DNA from: Anticarsia gemmatalis
Taxonomy: Eukaryota; Arthropoda; Insecta; Lepidoptera; Erebidae
Assembly (NCBI RefSeq): GCF_050436995.1
Contig: NC_134764.1
Location: 6,014,001-6,078,000, forward strand
Direction: 5' to 3'
Length of the DNA: 64,000 nt
Positions 45,848 through 58,330 of this stretch are shown here, in pieces (positions within the stretch are counted from its first letter, which is position 1; each line of letters opens with the position of its first letter). A program made the position numbers and the translations under genes. Under the pieces are notes generated by a model that saw only the letters and a program-made list of their open reading frames with translations, was not told where the DNA came from and ran no database searches.

Positions 45848-45885
45848 ATGAACAACAAACGTAAAAATCGTCAAGGGCCGCCGAG
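45848..45885 (+). CDS. Atx2: Ataxin-2 coding exon 1
   Basis: Twelve codons plus two bases (MNNKRKNRQGPP) before a GTAACT donor. The short basic N-terminus resembles that of insect Ataxin-2. Small enough to be missed by ORF searches; it is supported by phase with exon 2. Confidence 0.85.
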
Positions 45886-48800
45886 GTAACTACATTTATC
45901 ATCATCTTTGAGCATCGAGCTGACATGTCTTTGTTGTTGGGGCTAGTGTCCGCTCGGCTGCGAACATTTCGTTGTCACGTTGACAGATTTTGGGAGGTTG
46001 TTAAACGTGGATGCGCTGACAGTGTAAACAAAAATGAGATTGTGCGGTGTTGTGTGGAGCGAGATCGGCGCGTGCGGTGCGGCGCGTCGCGGCGCTCTAG
46101 TCTAGATGTTTGGCCTACTTTTGCTCCGTACTCGATACGATTAATATAGCCGTCTGATCAGCTGTTGGCGATCCCAGTACGCTAGTCGCAAACCGTACTA
46201 ATTATGAACTGCAATTTACTATCTAAGCTGACTCTTGCGAACTGTCACTTCGATACGGAATTTTGCTGTAACAGTCGGCGGTTACAGAGGTGCTAGTGTT
46301 TGAAGTCGCGTTCCATAACATTCTATAATAGGAAGTAAGGTAAATGCTTTTATTTTCAATCACTTTCACTGGATTGTACAATGGTGGATATAATTACTGG
46401 CAAAAGTCCAAAGTTCTTAATTAGAATTCTCTTATTGCTGTTAAATTGTGTTCAGTGATGGTGAAACTATATGAATTTTAACTGTGACGGATAAATTATC
46501 ATGAGGTAATTATTATTTTGGTATTAACATGTAAAAGTTATTAATGATGTTACTATGAAAGTTAATTGTCTGTTAAATTACATGTTACAAGGGATAGCAG
46601 AAGATATACAATGTTTCTATTAATTTACCGTGTGGATTACAGGTGTAAGTACGACTACAAATGAGTATGTCGAGCTTATGCAATGTGTTAATTTTAAAGG
46701 AGGTAGAACCAAGTTGTTTTATCTGTTTTATTAGCCGTGAAACAACATGTTTAAGATAGACTCCATAAATTCTGAAAGGCACCCAACCCTTCCATTGTCT
46801 TGTATGAAAAGATAACAGAATGAATCATTATTATATTTTTTCTTTATCAGTAATCTTGAATGACAATAGATTTGAGATTAATGGAATAATTTAAGCTTAT
46901 GTTCATCTTTATAAATAAAAACATAGTTAAAGCCATTATGCTTCCAAGACTTAACATGTCATGCTCGAAACAGTAATATGTGTTGTTTAAAAGTTTACAG
47001 TAACTGCACAATAAACCAATCCTACCAAAATTATGAATGAGCCACTGATAGGAAGTATCCTGATAGACAGACTACAATTTAAGATCAGAACCATTTCAAT
47101 CAACTATGATTGTTTTGTAGTAGTAACAATGTGTTTTGCAATACGCATTCACCAATACAACTTAAACCATTAAATAAAATAACAATCTACCATCACTTAT
47201 CATCAGCTGAGTTGGGAGATAAATGCCTAATCAATTATTTGGTATAAAAAACTCTAAACTCATAGTTAATACCTTTCTTCATATACTAAGAATATCTGAA
47301 GTCTCCACTTGGGTGGAGTGGTGGACTTAAGACATAGCCCCTTCCTCATTCCAGGAGGAGACCCTTGCCCAGTGGTGGGACATTAATAGGTTCAATTTAT
47401 TTATTTACTATGAAGGTAGAAAAATATTCTGTAAGAAACAGTCCCCTGTTGTACGAGTTTATTAAACTAATTCATCTGTTTATTATGCTATTGTAATTCA
47501 TTAGTTAACAAAGCCAATATTCATGACATCATAATGATTGTTAATTTCTACTTTCACAATGACTACATCCTACATACTGATACTTAGTTAAACTAAATGA
47601 TATCTTTAAGCACTTAGTAAACAAAACTATTACTTTCAAGTACTATATCTCTTTTTAGGTACCAAAATTTTTGTAAATCACATGAATTATAAGATACCTA
47701 TGTAAAACTCATTATGATAAAACTTAATTTATCAAGAGAATTTAGGTATTTTTTTTTAAGTGAATATACCACATAAAAAGTGTGTATGTTCTAGATATTT
47801 TCTTATCTTATCAGTGATGATTTATAGAGAAATGAAGAGTACAGTTTTTTGTTTAATTTTTGCTTGAAAAGTTCAGCATCAATAGGTAGTTCATTTTGTA
47901 AATTTCGAAATTATAAAGCCTGTTTCCTTTAACTCTCTCATTAGTATTTATTCAAAGTGGCACTTGAAAGATTATTTTTTATTTTGTCATTAATCTCAGA
48001 ACTAATAATAAGTGTTGAGATAGTCTGCGGGAAGTAAAATTCTAGTAAAGAAAGTCTAGTATAGATTCTAGCATACTTACATCCAGAAACTTGTTATTAA
48101 AAGTATTAGAATCAATATTTAAAATAAACAAATTTGCATAACTACTAATAATAATGAGTTCAAGTATACTATACATTACATTAACTTATATAATACAGAT
48201 GTAATTGTGTGCTTCAAATTACAATATACTCAAATCTACTCAATAGCTGTAACTAATCCAGATCCAGTAATATTTTATTTTCCACATCTAAAGCACATTT
48301 TTATTGACTTAAATAATTCACCAACAACTTGGTCAAAAACCAAAAATAAACAATCTCATCAGAAATAATAAAAAAAACTATGCAACAAAACAGTTTATTA
48401 ACGGCACTCATTAATTAATCATATTTCCAAATCATACAAAAATTTATTAACAGTATATTAATTGTGGTTACCCAAAAGCCTTTAAAGTTTGGAAGACTTA
48501 TTACCACTAAGTGTTTGCTGACGTACATTCAAAACTATTCAATGTTAATGTCAACTGAATTATGTAATCCAATGTATTGATTTACTTATTTGAGTATTTT
48601 TCATATGAGCTCTTGCCCTACTGATGATCATCAATTATTATTAATGTAATGCAAATGATGTGGGGTAAATGAAAGGATGTTTAAAACAGGACAAAATCTA
48701 AAAACATTTTAATTTTAAAGTTTTATAACCATATGCAACAACACTTTGAATAAAATTATTTTTCAATTTCATTACTAATAAATTCTACAACCATTGGACG

Positions 48801-51800
48801 TTAATAATATTGTCTAAACCATCTTGTAAAGTAAGAAATACATCCATTAAAACCCCCTCATCATACGCTTGAAGCTCAATAACAAGTTTTCAATTTAATC
48901 TATACGGACAAATAATGTCTGCGATTTTGTAATATGGGGTTGAGAAGCAGCTTGCACAGTAAATCAAGTATTAGTATACAGGTACAGACGGCTGTCAGAA
49001 ATCCATTGTGATCCCATTCTCCCCTAATCGTCCAGTTATGGGTGTGTTAGGGTCAGTTGGAACCAAGGCCATTCATACTAGTTTGTTGTAAAGGTCAGAT
49101 GGACAGCTGTGAGAGATTATTTCATTGCTGTTATCTGTGTAGATGTGATATAAGTATAATTATTGTCAGCTGTCCGTAAATGTTTTGCAAAGGGTTGGGT
49201 AAATGTGTTTATTTATATGAAGTCTAGTTTTGTTGTTGTAGACTTAATTCAATTCACCCTTAAGGATATTATTCTTGTTTAGCACCACATTTTGAAAAAA
49301 ATTCACTTTAAAATCTAGCTAACCCATAAATGCATAGAATCTGGCCATATTCCTAAGCCCTGTCTGTCTTCCAATAACACATTTCATGATGTATAGTAGA
49401 AATTAATTACTAAAAGTCAATATAAAATTATAATCAACTATGAAAACCGTCTTATTTGTAAACTGACAGCCTAAGTACCAATTTGTTGAATAATTACGCC
49501 TATACATTGTATTACGGCTAATGTAACCAATACAATATGTAAAATCGTAGGTTAAAAAGGTGCCAATGAAATCAAAGTCGTAGTACAAGTAAATAAAAGG
49601 ATACTATACAAAAAATTACTGTGTTACACAATAGTATTCTCGCTACACTAATAAATTTCGTTATTTACGATCTTTTGGGGTGGTACCACTTGACTTTTTT
49701 GTCAAATACTACTTATAACTAATGCAAGTTTAAAGCATTTGTTTGTTTATAAAAGTGTTTGAATAGTTTAGAATGAAATCAGATTATAATAAAAAAATAT
49801 TGGCCTACCCACATTTTAGGTTACGTTAAAATTTACAATTCTATTCTATCATAAAATAAATAACTCAATTCAATCAGCGGCTGTCTCTTCTTAATAAAAA
49901 GGTCCTAATCTTGTTATAATTTTTATATAGTAATGCCTTAATATTTGTATCCTATCATGCGATCGACATAGTCAACTGGTCACAAGCTAACATAACTTCA
50001 TCAGGTCTCAAGCCAATAAACTTCCAATTGTATTATCTACTATATCCTACGAAATCTGACACCTTACTATATCTTATTAGAGTCAGCCATTCAGTTAACA
50101 CCACGCATTTACACCTGCCAGTATCTCATCGGAGGGCGCCAGACATACTATTTACACGTCACTCACAAAAACAGTTTTAAGCACGTGGTCTATAAAAGAA
50201 CGTTGAACCGTGTCTATACGAAGTTTTAAGTGGCGTTACCATTGCGCCTTTTCACAATAGGTCTACTACAGTTGCAGACGATAAAAGGAGTCTGCGTAGA
50301 CCCCTAACATTTTGAAACCGGACTGAGCCCCTATCTTTTTACAGTTAGTTCAAGTGGCGTTGAATTTGGTGCGTAGATTTCGAGATAAATAACGCATTTG
50401 CTGAACCAAAACGTTACGAGAATAAATTCCCTCGATGTGAAAGCTCTCTATAGTAACTTACTAGGAAAGAAATATTACATGACTGACGTAAAAGTCTCGT
50501 TAATACTAGGTACCTTTAGTATAAACAATATTTAAATCCTTACGTCTAATTTGTTGCAATTTTTTAATAGTACCATGATACTCTTCTGTCGATTATCTCT
50601 TGCATTCATGTCATTTTCAAGAGATCACAAAATCACTGGTATTATAAAATTAGCAACAACCTATTTGGATTCACAGCAACACAATAAATTGTACACGAAT
50701 AGTTTGTACCTGCTTATAGGTCAAGGTGCTGATGCTTTTTATTGATCATGTCATTATTATTCCAATAATGTTATAGCATCGGAATTTATTAAAAGAACTA
50801 TGATAAGAATGCTACTTTTTTGTTCGTATAAGCTCTGTCATCCGCAGCAACTTAATTTTACAATTTCTCAAATTTGTTCAGGTTAATTATACAAGTACTA
50901 TGAATATACTTTATTGCAGTAATGTGTTTTTTTATAATAAATTATCGTTGAAACGACAAATCACGTCCATTGAACGCAAAAGTATCTCAACAAAAAAGCG
51001 GTACGATTTAGCAAAACTTTAGTGACGCCACCAAATAGGGTTTAGAAGCGAGATCCTTGACCGTGAGACGGGTATAAAAACCTTATTTTTGTCTGCTCAA
51101 CGAATATCGAGTTTTTCACATCCATCATTAGACTTGCAACCTTTTAGAGTTCACACGATCGATTCTGCGACGATTAAATTGTTTTGCCGAGTCGATGGCC
51201 TGAGTGCATACGGATTATTGTTTTTTATGCAATAAAAAGGTTAGTCAATGTCCTCAGTTCAGACGTCATGCACAATTTATAGCGTACAATTTAGGCGTGC
51301 ACGTTAAATGCCATATTTCCTCATTCAGATCTTGTTTAATTATTCCACGAAGAGTAGCAGGTATAATCTTTGTGCGTATTTAACTATCTTCAGGGGCCGA
51401 AACAGGTCAGTAAAGTCAGTAAAAGTCAGTATTTTTGGACCTGGTCAGTAAAAGTCAGTATTTTCGAAAATCGGTCAGTATTGTCAGTATTTTTCCAAAT
51501 TCAATATATTTTTTTGGTTTTCCTCTGCTGTTGGCCAATCTTACATTCTCGATTTGTCCTGTGATGATATCTGAGGGCTGCTTTGGATACTCTGTGTATG
51601 TGGATGATCTACTACGTACACATATATTGAAGCATCACATGACCTCAAAAAATAGCATCTAAACTTGTCACGAAAATTAAGGGATATAAAAAAAAAACCA
51701 AATTTTTGGGTGATTTTCAACAAGCTGTAACTCAGAGGAAAATGGTCGTACAGAAAAAATAAAAAAACAAATATTGTAGCTCCAAGTGTCTAGTTTTTAG

Positions 51801-54800
51801 ATATGACGATGAAAAATTTTTGTCATGGCCAGGTCTGGAGAAATCCTACGAAAACTACCGAAAAAAAAAATTCCACATTTTTTACCGCCTAAAAATAGGT
51901 CCACGGGCTTCAAAAAAATGTTTTTGATTCTTTCGTTCAAAAGTTCCTTTAGAAAATTTAATTCTCTTTAATTTGCCGTATTCAAAAAGCCTGTACGACG
52001 GTTTGCCGCGGAGTTATCGTCAATCAAAGCAAAAAAGTTATTTTTGACTTTGATATTCAATAACTCCGGAAATAATGATCGTACAGGAAATCAAAGGAGG
52101 GTTTTGAAAACTGCACAATATTCTCTATAAGAAAATGTAAACATGGTTAAGAAAAAAAAAAAATTGAAATGAAAACTCGGACTGAAAAAAAGACAAAAAT
52201 TCGCAAAATTAAGGATATTTGGATAACTTGGTATAACTTTGGATAAAATGGATGAACGAAGGATATCGTCAGTAATTTTTCAACGTCAAAGTGTCCCCTA
52301 AAATTCCTCAAAAATTCAAAGCGCCGCGATTTTTTTTTCGTTGTGCCCCGATGCTTCAAATTCTTTGTTTTTGCTAAAATCAATTTTGCAATTTAGTGAT
52401 TTTTATTCATTTTTTTAATAAAATTTTCTTTTTTCTCTCTAAAATCTTTATTTTTTCGATTAAAAAGCAAATCGCGTGCCTATGCTCACTCCACGACATA
52501 GTCGAGCCCGATTGGCTTATGCGCATGACCACATCACGATTGGGGTCATAGACAGTGGACCAGTGTCTTATGGCAGCGATAGACGATCTCTCGTTTTGCG
52601 ATTTGCTTTTTTATCCAAATATCCTTAATTTTGCGAAATTTTGTCTTTTTTTCAGTCCGAGTTTTCAATTAAAAAAAATTTTTTTTTCTTAAAGATGTTT
52701 ACATTTTCTTATAGAAAATATTGTGCAGTTTTCAAAACCCTCCTTTGATTTCCTGTACGATCATTATTTCCGGAGTAATTGAATATCAAAGTCAAAAAGA
52801 ACTTTTTTGCTTTGATTGACGATAACTCCGCGGCAAATCGTCGGACAGGCTTTTTGAATACGGCAAATTAAAGAGGATTAAAATTTCTAAAAGAACTTTT
52901 GAACGAAAGAATCAAAAAATATTTTTTTAAGCCCGTGGACCTTTTTTTGGACGGGAAAAAATTTTGAAAAAATTTTTTCGGTAGTTTTCGTAGTATTTCT
53001 CCAGACCTGGCCATGACAAAAAATTTTCATCGTCATATCTAAAAACAAGACACTTGGAGCTACAATTAATTTTTTTATTTTTTCTGTACGACCATTTTCC
53101 TCGGAGTTACAGCTTGTTGAAAATCACCCAAAAATGTTGATTTTTTTTATATCCCTTAATTTTTGTGACTAGTGTATTTGAAATCAATATTTTTGGAGTG
53201 AAAGCTTGTTTAGCGGCGTTGCGCACGTTTTTGGAATGGGTTAAAACTTCTCAACTCGTAAAAAATTCTTAAGACCTCATCGAAAATTCGTTAGACCTGA
53301 ACGAAAATTCGTTAGACCTGATTGAAAATTCGTTAGACCTGATTGAAAATTCGTTAGACCTGATTGAAAATTCGTTAGACCTGATTGAAAATTCGTTAGA
53401 CCTGATTGAAAATTCGTTAGACCTGATCGAAAATTCGTTAGACCTGATTGAAAATTCGTTAGACCTGATTGAAAATTCGTTAGACCTGATCGAAAATTCG
53501 TAAGACCTGATCGAATATTCGTAAGACGGGAAGTTTTTTAGAGTTTTTGGTGTTTATTGGAGTTTAATGGAGTTTATTAGAATTTTTGGAGTTTATTGGC
53601 GTTTTTAGGGTTTATTTGTGTTTTTTGGAGTCTATTGACATTAAGACAATAAAAAGGCGGTGCTGGTTGTCTATGGGGATGGTGGAGGCCAATAACTGAA
53701 AATAAGCTTTATATTTCACACCATTCACCCAAAAAAAGGTTTGGAAATGGTCAGTATTTGGTCAGTATTTTTGAATTTTTGGTCAGTAAAATCAGTATTT
53801 TTGATCATGGAACTTGTTTCGGCCCCTGTATCTTGGGATAATATAATAAGGAAAAAGATGCAATCTACTAGATTTACTGTCACTCATGGGCTGACCCAAT
53901 GTTTTTATTTCTTAATGATCACAATAGTATTTTTCTATATTCTTTACAACAAATATTTATTTGTGATTGATACGATTGCATCGCGTCACTGCAAACTGTA
54001 GAAGTCAAAATGTACGTAGTCGGTACCTGGCTCGAGGCAGCACCCATATACTTGATATTATAATCAATACCGTTCGCATCATCCATCTTTGAAGAGATAA
54101 AGAACTACTCATACTTCATATCGCAGCTAGATTCATGCCAAATCGTAGTAACACGCCAGACGAGGTAATAGAATTCAATATGCTATTCACATCATAGAAT
54201 GTTTCTTGAGAAAGTAGTATTTATAAACACCAAGACACAGCTGAGTAGTGAAAGTCATCGCAAAAGCGATAAATTGTTCTATGTTATTTGCTAGATAGTT
54301 TACTATGAAGGAATTGTGATACAGCATCGATTTGTGTCGGACGGTAATCGAGTTTGAGATATACATTCACTCGGGTTATTACCCATTCTAGAGAAATAAG
54401 TAAATGAAACGCGCGAATGAATGGCCCACTGTAAATTATACGAGGGTGTTAAGATCTCGAGTGTACAGTAAGTACTTAGTAATAATTTCTTAGACTATCT
54501 ACGTTACCACAAGAACCCATTTCCCGGTATCGATTTACAAGTAGAGCGGGACGATATAACTGTTTTTTAAACACGTGTATCGGAGAAATGTACGAACACG
54601 CACAAACTATAAATTGCCCTAGCTCGCAGACAGATTTAAGGGGTAACGATCCGACCTTTGACTGCACTTTGAGTAAATTACGGTCAATAACCTTTGAGAG
54701 AGACGTCGCATGATTTGTCCAGTAAACACTAGTCCAAACTCTTTGTTTACGAAACGAGCTGGTGTTTGAATGACGAGCGTAGACGTGATCTAGACTCGTA

Positions 54801-55357
54801 ATCGGAAGATCTTACGATATGTGACGTACGGAGTCACGTGAGCTACGGTTTCGCTTGTGCATACCCGTTCTGTTACTCCGCGGGCATGAATTGCCTGTCG
54901 TAGAGAAACAGTTTGTGTTCACTCGTTTTATGAGACTTGCGCTAACGACAAACTTGTTTGAAACTCACGTCTAGATCTTAACTTTAAGTCATAGATCGAT
55001 TCTAATCTTATCAATTTATTGTCAGTGCAGAAATCAACTAACTAGAAATTGATTAAACCCTGTTTAGAATACAAATTGTCTTCTACCTCTACACTGCGCA
55101 GTACGAGCAATCATGTTAACTCGTACAGCTGATCTCTCTCGATCTTGAATCCAACAAGTTTTGCGTCATGACAAAGTTAATAAGGATGATTTATATGTTG
55201 CAGGTCACCACGAGGCCGCGTGGTGCCTGAAGGCGTGTACAACAACGCGCACTTCATGCACGCCGCCACGTCGCACGTAGGAGACATTGTCCAAGTTCTC
55301 ACTCAGTCAGGAAGCCTCTGGGAAGGAGTTTTTAAAACTTTCAGCGCCCAGTTTGAG
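45848..55357 (+). CDS. Atx2: Ataxin-2 homologue, first two coding exons (3' part outside window)
   Basis: Ataxin-2 is a cytoplasmic RNA-binding protein with an LSm domain, an LsmAD domain and usually a PAM2 motif, acting in mRNA translation and stability. Exons 45848-45885 and 55204-55357 join in phase to 64 codons: MNNKRKNRQGPPRSPRGRVV, then PEGVYNNAHFMHAATSHVGD, then IVQVLTQSGSLWEGVFKTFS and AQFE. The GVYxNxxFMHAATxxVG...GxxxEGVFKTFSxxFE pattern is the start of the Ataxin-2 LSm domain. The ATG is the first in its frame; upstream the frame stays open to a TAA without another Met. The remaining LSm strands, LsmAD and PAM2 were looked for up to 64,000 and not seen, so the next intron exceeds 8.6 kb. 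Confidence 0.93.
47314..47392 (+). repeat. 3' fragment of family A SINE
   Basis: It reads 'tggagtggtggacttaagac', 'ttcctcattccaggaggaga' and 'cccttgcccagtggtggga', the end of the family A SINE. Confidence 0.65.
51662..53174. mobile_element. Tc1-like foldback element, copy 2 (both ends intact)
   Basis: It is flanked by TA (51,660-51,661 and 53,175-53,176). The right end gives the terminal repeat CACTAGTCACAAAAATTAAG; the left reads AACTTGTCACGAAAATTAAG. The two long arms are inverted copies matching copy 1 at 25,330-26,965. The right arm lacks about 245 bp near the centre that copy 1 retains, and the transposase remnant at the centre (about 52,490-52,575) has a 26-bp deletion removing the TDESRF block. 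It is inserted inside the CAGGGG-ended element. Confidence 0.88.
53260..53527 (+). repeat. 21-bp tandem array, about 12 units
   Basis: The unit is GAAAATTCGTTAGACCTGAT plus T, repeated head to tail. Central units are almost identical; outer units vary (GACCTCATC, GACCTGAAC, GTAAGACC), as is usual when array edges homogenise less. No stop-free frame of interest was identified. Confidence 0.9.
53528..53640 (+). repeat. Degenerate GGAGTTTATT repeat
   Basis: Words such as 'ttggagtttattgg', 'ggtgtttattgg' and 'ggagtctattg' recur every 10 to 20 bp, directly following the 21-bp array. Confidence 0.6.
55204..55357 (+). CDS. Atx2: Ataxin-2 coding exon 2 (LSm domain start)
   Basis: The acceptor is 'atgttgcag' and the donor is GAG followed by gtgagt. 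It encodes residues 13-64, from RSPRGRVVPEGVYNN to KTFSAQFE, and ends on a codon boundary. The exon is GC-richer than its flanks. The apparent extension beyond 55,357 (VSTTANYMLT...) is intron read-through. Confidence 0.95.
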
Positions 55358-56987
55358 GTGAGTACCACGGCCAATTACATGTTGACTCTACACCGGTGTT
55401 ATGACGTCAGAAATAATTTGACGCACACACAGCAAGGTCTGTTTATGACCTAGGTCTAGATAAGTGAGATACCGACTAGATATTTTGTTGTATACGGCTT
55501 TATCAATCAGTATTGTGGCGAAAGCATTGTCTGGGTAGATTGTCTAGGAGCCCAAATCTCAGTGGTCCATTAGCATAATGGTCCACTGCGATTGTCGAAG
55601 TAACAGAGAATCGTAGACTTTGAGAATACTCTTTAAAACCTCTTAGACAAAGGAAGGTTAAGGGGGCATTAGTGGTAATGATTACTGTAATAACAGCCCT
55701 ACCAATAAAAAGTTATTGCATCGTGCAGGTTGAACAGATCGCTTACGTCACGCCTTCCTTATTTACGGCATCAATAAACCAGTCTTCAAAATGTATTCCA
55801 ACCATGAATAAACGTGCATAAACTTAAAATAGTGCATACAAAATCACTTAACGCCTTCATCTAAACAAGCGAACTACGGATGTTGATCACGCTAATATCT
55901 ATGTAAAACATTTTCTTGCGCTGTACCACATGTGCGGGGCTGTGCAAATTATGTATGTAACTTCCGACTGAACATAAGTACCAGTTTACGCTTCCTCGGC
56001 GTTTGATACCGAAGGCAATATCAGTCGATTTGGTCTAATGAACCGCCGGAGCCAGTGATGACAGCCTTTCTAAGGCGTTATGTTTTCAATACTTATAAAC
56101 ACCGGATGGTAATGCTTTTATAATATTTTTTCCGTAAACACAGCCGTAGAGATGTATCATGTAGAGACGGCCAATCATTAGAAGCGTCTAAGAAAGTAGG
56201 GGTATTTAACCTTTTCACCGCCAGAGTAATATTGAAAATCGGTGTTCCCCACGCCAAGCAATAAATTCCTTCGTTTATACCTACAAAATAATAGTCACGG
56301 GAAAAGTGTATATCGATAAAACTTCGATTAATTTTACGTGTTCTTATATTATGAGTAAAAATTGCATAAAAGTACCACAAAATTTTATTGAATTTCTCCC
56401 ATGTGTCAACTTTACACTACTCAGTACTCATTACCCAAAAATAACAATGATATACACGAACAATTTGCATAAAAAAAGTACTTAATTCAAATATTTTATT
56501 CAAAAAGTCACAGCACTAATCCCAGTTGTGACGACACCTTTTGACGTTAAGAAACGCCGTGGTCAGCGCTGCGATTTCAAATTTTGCCGCCTTATATTAG
56601 AGATGTACCAGTGTGGCAAGTCGGAGTGAAGTATAATATATCGTTACGTTTAATCATTCATCTGAATACGTTAAATTATAATCAATACTCAATTTTGCAC
56701 AATTGTTTCGTACTCGTATCTTACGATTTTAATAAATGTAGAAATAAAATTTTCGTAATATTTTTCTAGTCTATAAAATTTATTTTGATGTAGTAACATG
56801 GAAACACAGTTTGAAAGAACTCTATGACTCGGTAAAATAAATATGTTTTGTGCTCTGTATATATATAACATCATCTTCTACACCTTCTAACACTCTCAAC
56901 AGCTCTTCTGTCGTCATTTGACTTGAAGACATTTTTGTGGCGCAGATGGTGTACGAAAAATTTATTATACACAAGAATTTATGTACC

Positions 56988-57691
56988 TACTAGCTGACCC
57001 GCGCAACTTCGCTTGCGTCACATAAGAAAGAATGGGTCAGAATTTTCCACGTTTTTGTAACACTTTTTACTGTTACTCTGCTCCTATTAGTCGTAGCGTG
57101 ATGAGACAAATTATGCTTTTTTTTCACGAAAAATATTCTCAAAATTATTTATGTCTCTTAAATGTAACGAAGTTGCGCTAAGGCATATCCGTCATTAAAA
57201 CAGTTTCCATGACAACGGAATTTTGTTAATTCAATGTCATTATAATATTGATTATTCGGGACCTCGTTCGCCACTAATTATTAATATTTAATACTAATTA
57301 CTAATACAAAGCTTATTTTTCCTAAACAACAAAATATGCTTTTTTTCACGAAAAATATTCTCAAAATTATTTATATCTCATATAACTCGCGCTAAAGCAT
57401 ATCCGCCATTAAAACTGTTGCCATGACAACGGAATTTTGTTAATTCAATGTCATTATGATCTTGATTATTCGCGACTTCGGTGGCGAAACTTGAATTTTC
57501 CCGGGAAATGCGTCATTTTCCCGGGATAAAAAGTAGCCTATGTCCTTTCTCGAGTATCAAAATATCTCCATACCAAATTTCATGCAAATTGGTTTAGTAG
57601 TTTAGGCGTGATTGAGTAGCAGACAGACAGACAGACAGACAGATAGACAGACAGACAGAGTTACTTTCGCATTTATAATATTAGTATGGAT
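56988..57691 (+). mobile_element. Composite dispersed repeat with internal duplication
   Basis: It starts 'tagctgacccgcgcaacttc', a common 5' boundary of lepidopteran repeats. It contains two copies of a block of about 150 bp (57,112-57,262 and 57,335-57,480; both have 'cacgaaaaatattctcaaaa' and 'ccatgacaacggaattttgt'). From about 57,497 it continues with the segment seen at 7,175-7,331, including a (GACA)n tract at 57,620-57,658, and ends in ATATTAGTATGGAT. It is non-coding. Confidence 0.75.
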
Positions 57692-58249
57692 TATTAATAA
57701 CGTATTGCAACAACACTACGAGTGTCCAGCAGCGCGGGTGACGTCAGAGCGCGCCGTCTGATTCCGTCAGTGGCGTACGAAGCACTGTAAGGGATTCCGC
57801 TAATAGAGATGCGCGAGAGTTGCCACAAAATGATCGATTTGCACTTATTTAGTCATGAGTTTATCACTAGATATGGTAGTTTTATTACATATTTAGGTTT
57901 GTATTGAATCTAATTTAAAACATATCAGACAAAAATTTTTTTTTTCAGAAAGGAGTGAAGTATTTCAATTTGTTTTCGAAATATTGCATAAAGTGTTTAG
58001 ATTGTAGTCCTTTTCCTTGCACATCACTAGTTGACGCGTCTTCACGTCTGTGGCGTGGATTTGCGGGCTAAATTTATACATTTTGCATGATGATTTACTT
58101 TGTTTTTTTTTCAGGTACAACTGTCTAATTATTATATGTCTTTGTGTAATAATGTAATAAATATGTTTAGGTAATAATAACAGGAGAAAGAAAACACTTG
58201 AAACGTATTGTTGTATGTTTATTTTGAACTATAAAAAAGTGATATTTTT

Positions 58250-58330
58250 GACGTGCTATCACGTCGATGGCGTCGTGAGCGATTTTCAATTTTACGTCTC
58301 TTAACGTCCGTGGCGGTGAAAAGGTTAAAA
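58250..58330 (+). repeat. Dispersed repeat fragment
   Basis: The words 'cacgtcgatggcgtcgtgag' and 'cgtccgtggcggtgaaaagg' resemble each other, and the second has an inverted match at about 56,207-56,232. It is a fragment of a dispersed family with no coding content. Confidence 0.4.

Larger units (their letters stand above)
51391..53828. mobile_element. CAGGGG-ended (hAT-like) element, host of nested insertions
   Basis: The left end CAGGGGCCGAAACA is matched by an inverted copy at the right end (TGTTTCGGCCCCTG). TATCTT lies on both sides (51,385-51,390 and 53,829-53,834), a 6-bp target duplication. Just inside each end are several GTCAGTA words: at least five on the left (51,405-51,492) and three or more on the right (53,748-53,800), all in the same strand sense, possible transposase-binding sites. 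No transposase is present. The interior holds a complete Tc1-like foldback, a 21-bp satellite and a degenerate GGAGTTTATT repeat. The CAGGGG end suggests hAT, though hAT duplications are usually 8 bp; 6-bp groups are also known. Confidence 0.75.
45886..55203 (+). other. Ataxin-2 intron 1 (9.3 kb)
   Basis: The first kilobase is GC-rich in places (for example about 46,060-46,110), as if part of a promoter or alternative first-exon zone. A SINE 3' fragment lies at 47,314-47,392. Between about 47,400 and 51,380 I see only AT-rich DNA. The nested transposon occupies 51,391-53,828. The last 1.4 kb contains nothing recognisable. Confidence 0.75.

Noticed and set aside
53260..53527. A possible CRISPR array from the regularly spaced repeat.
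   Set aside because: Units are 21 bp head to tail without spacers, in a moth-like genome; it is a simple minisatellite.
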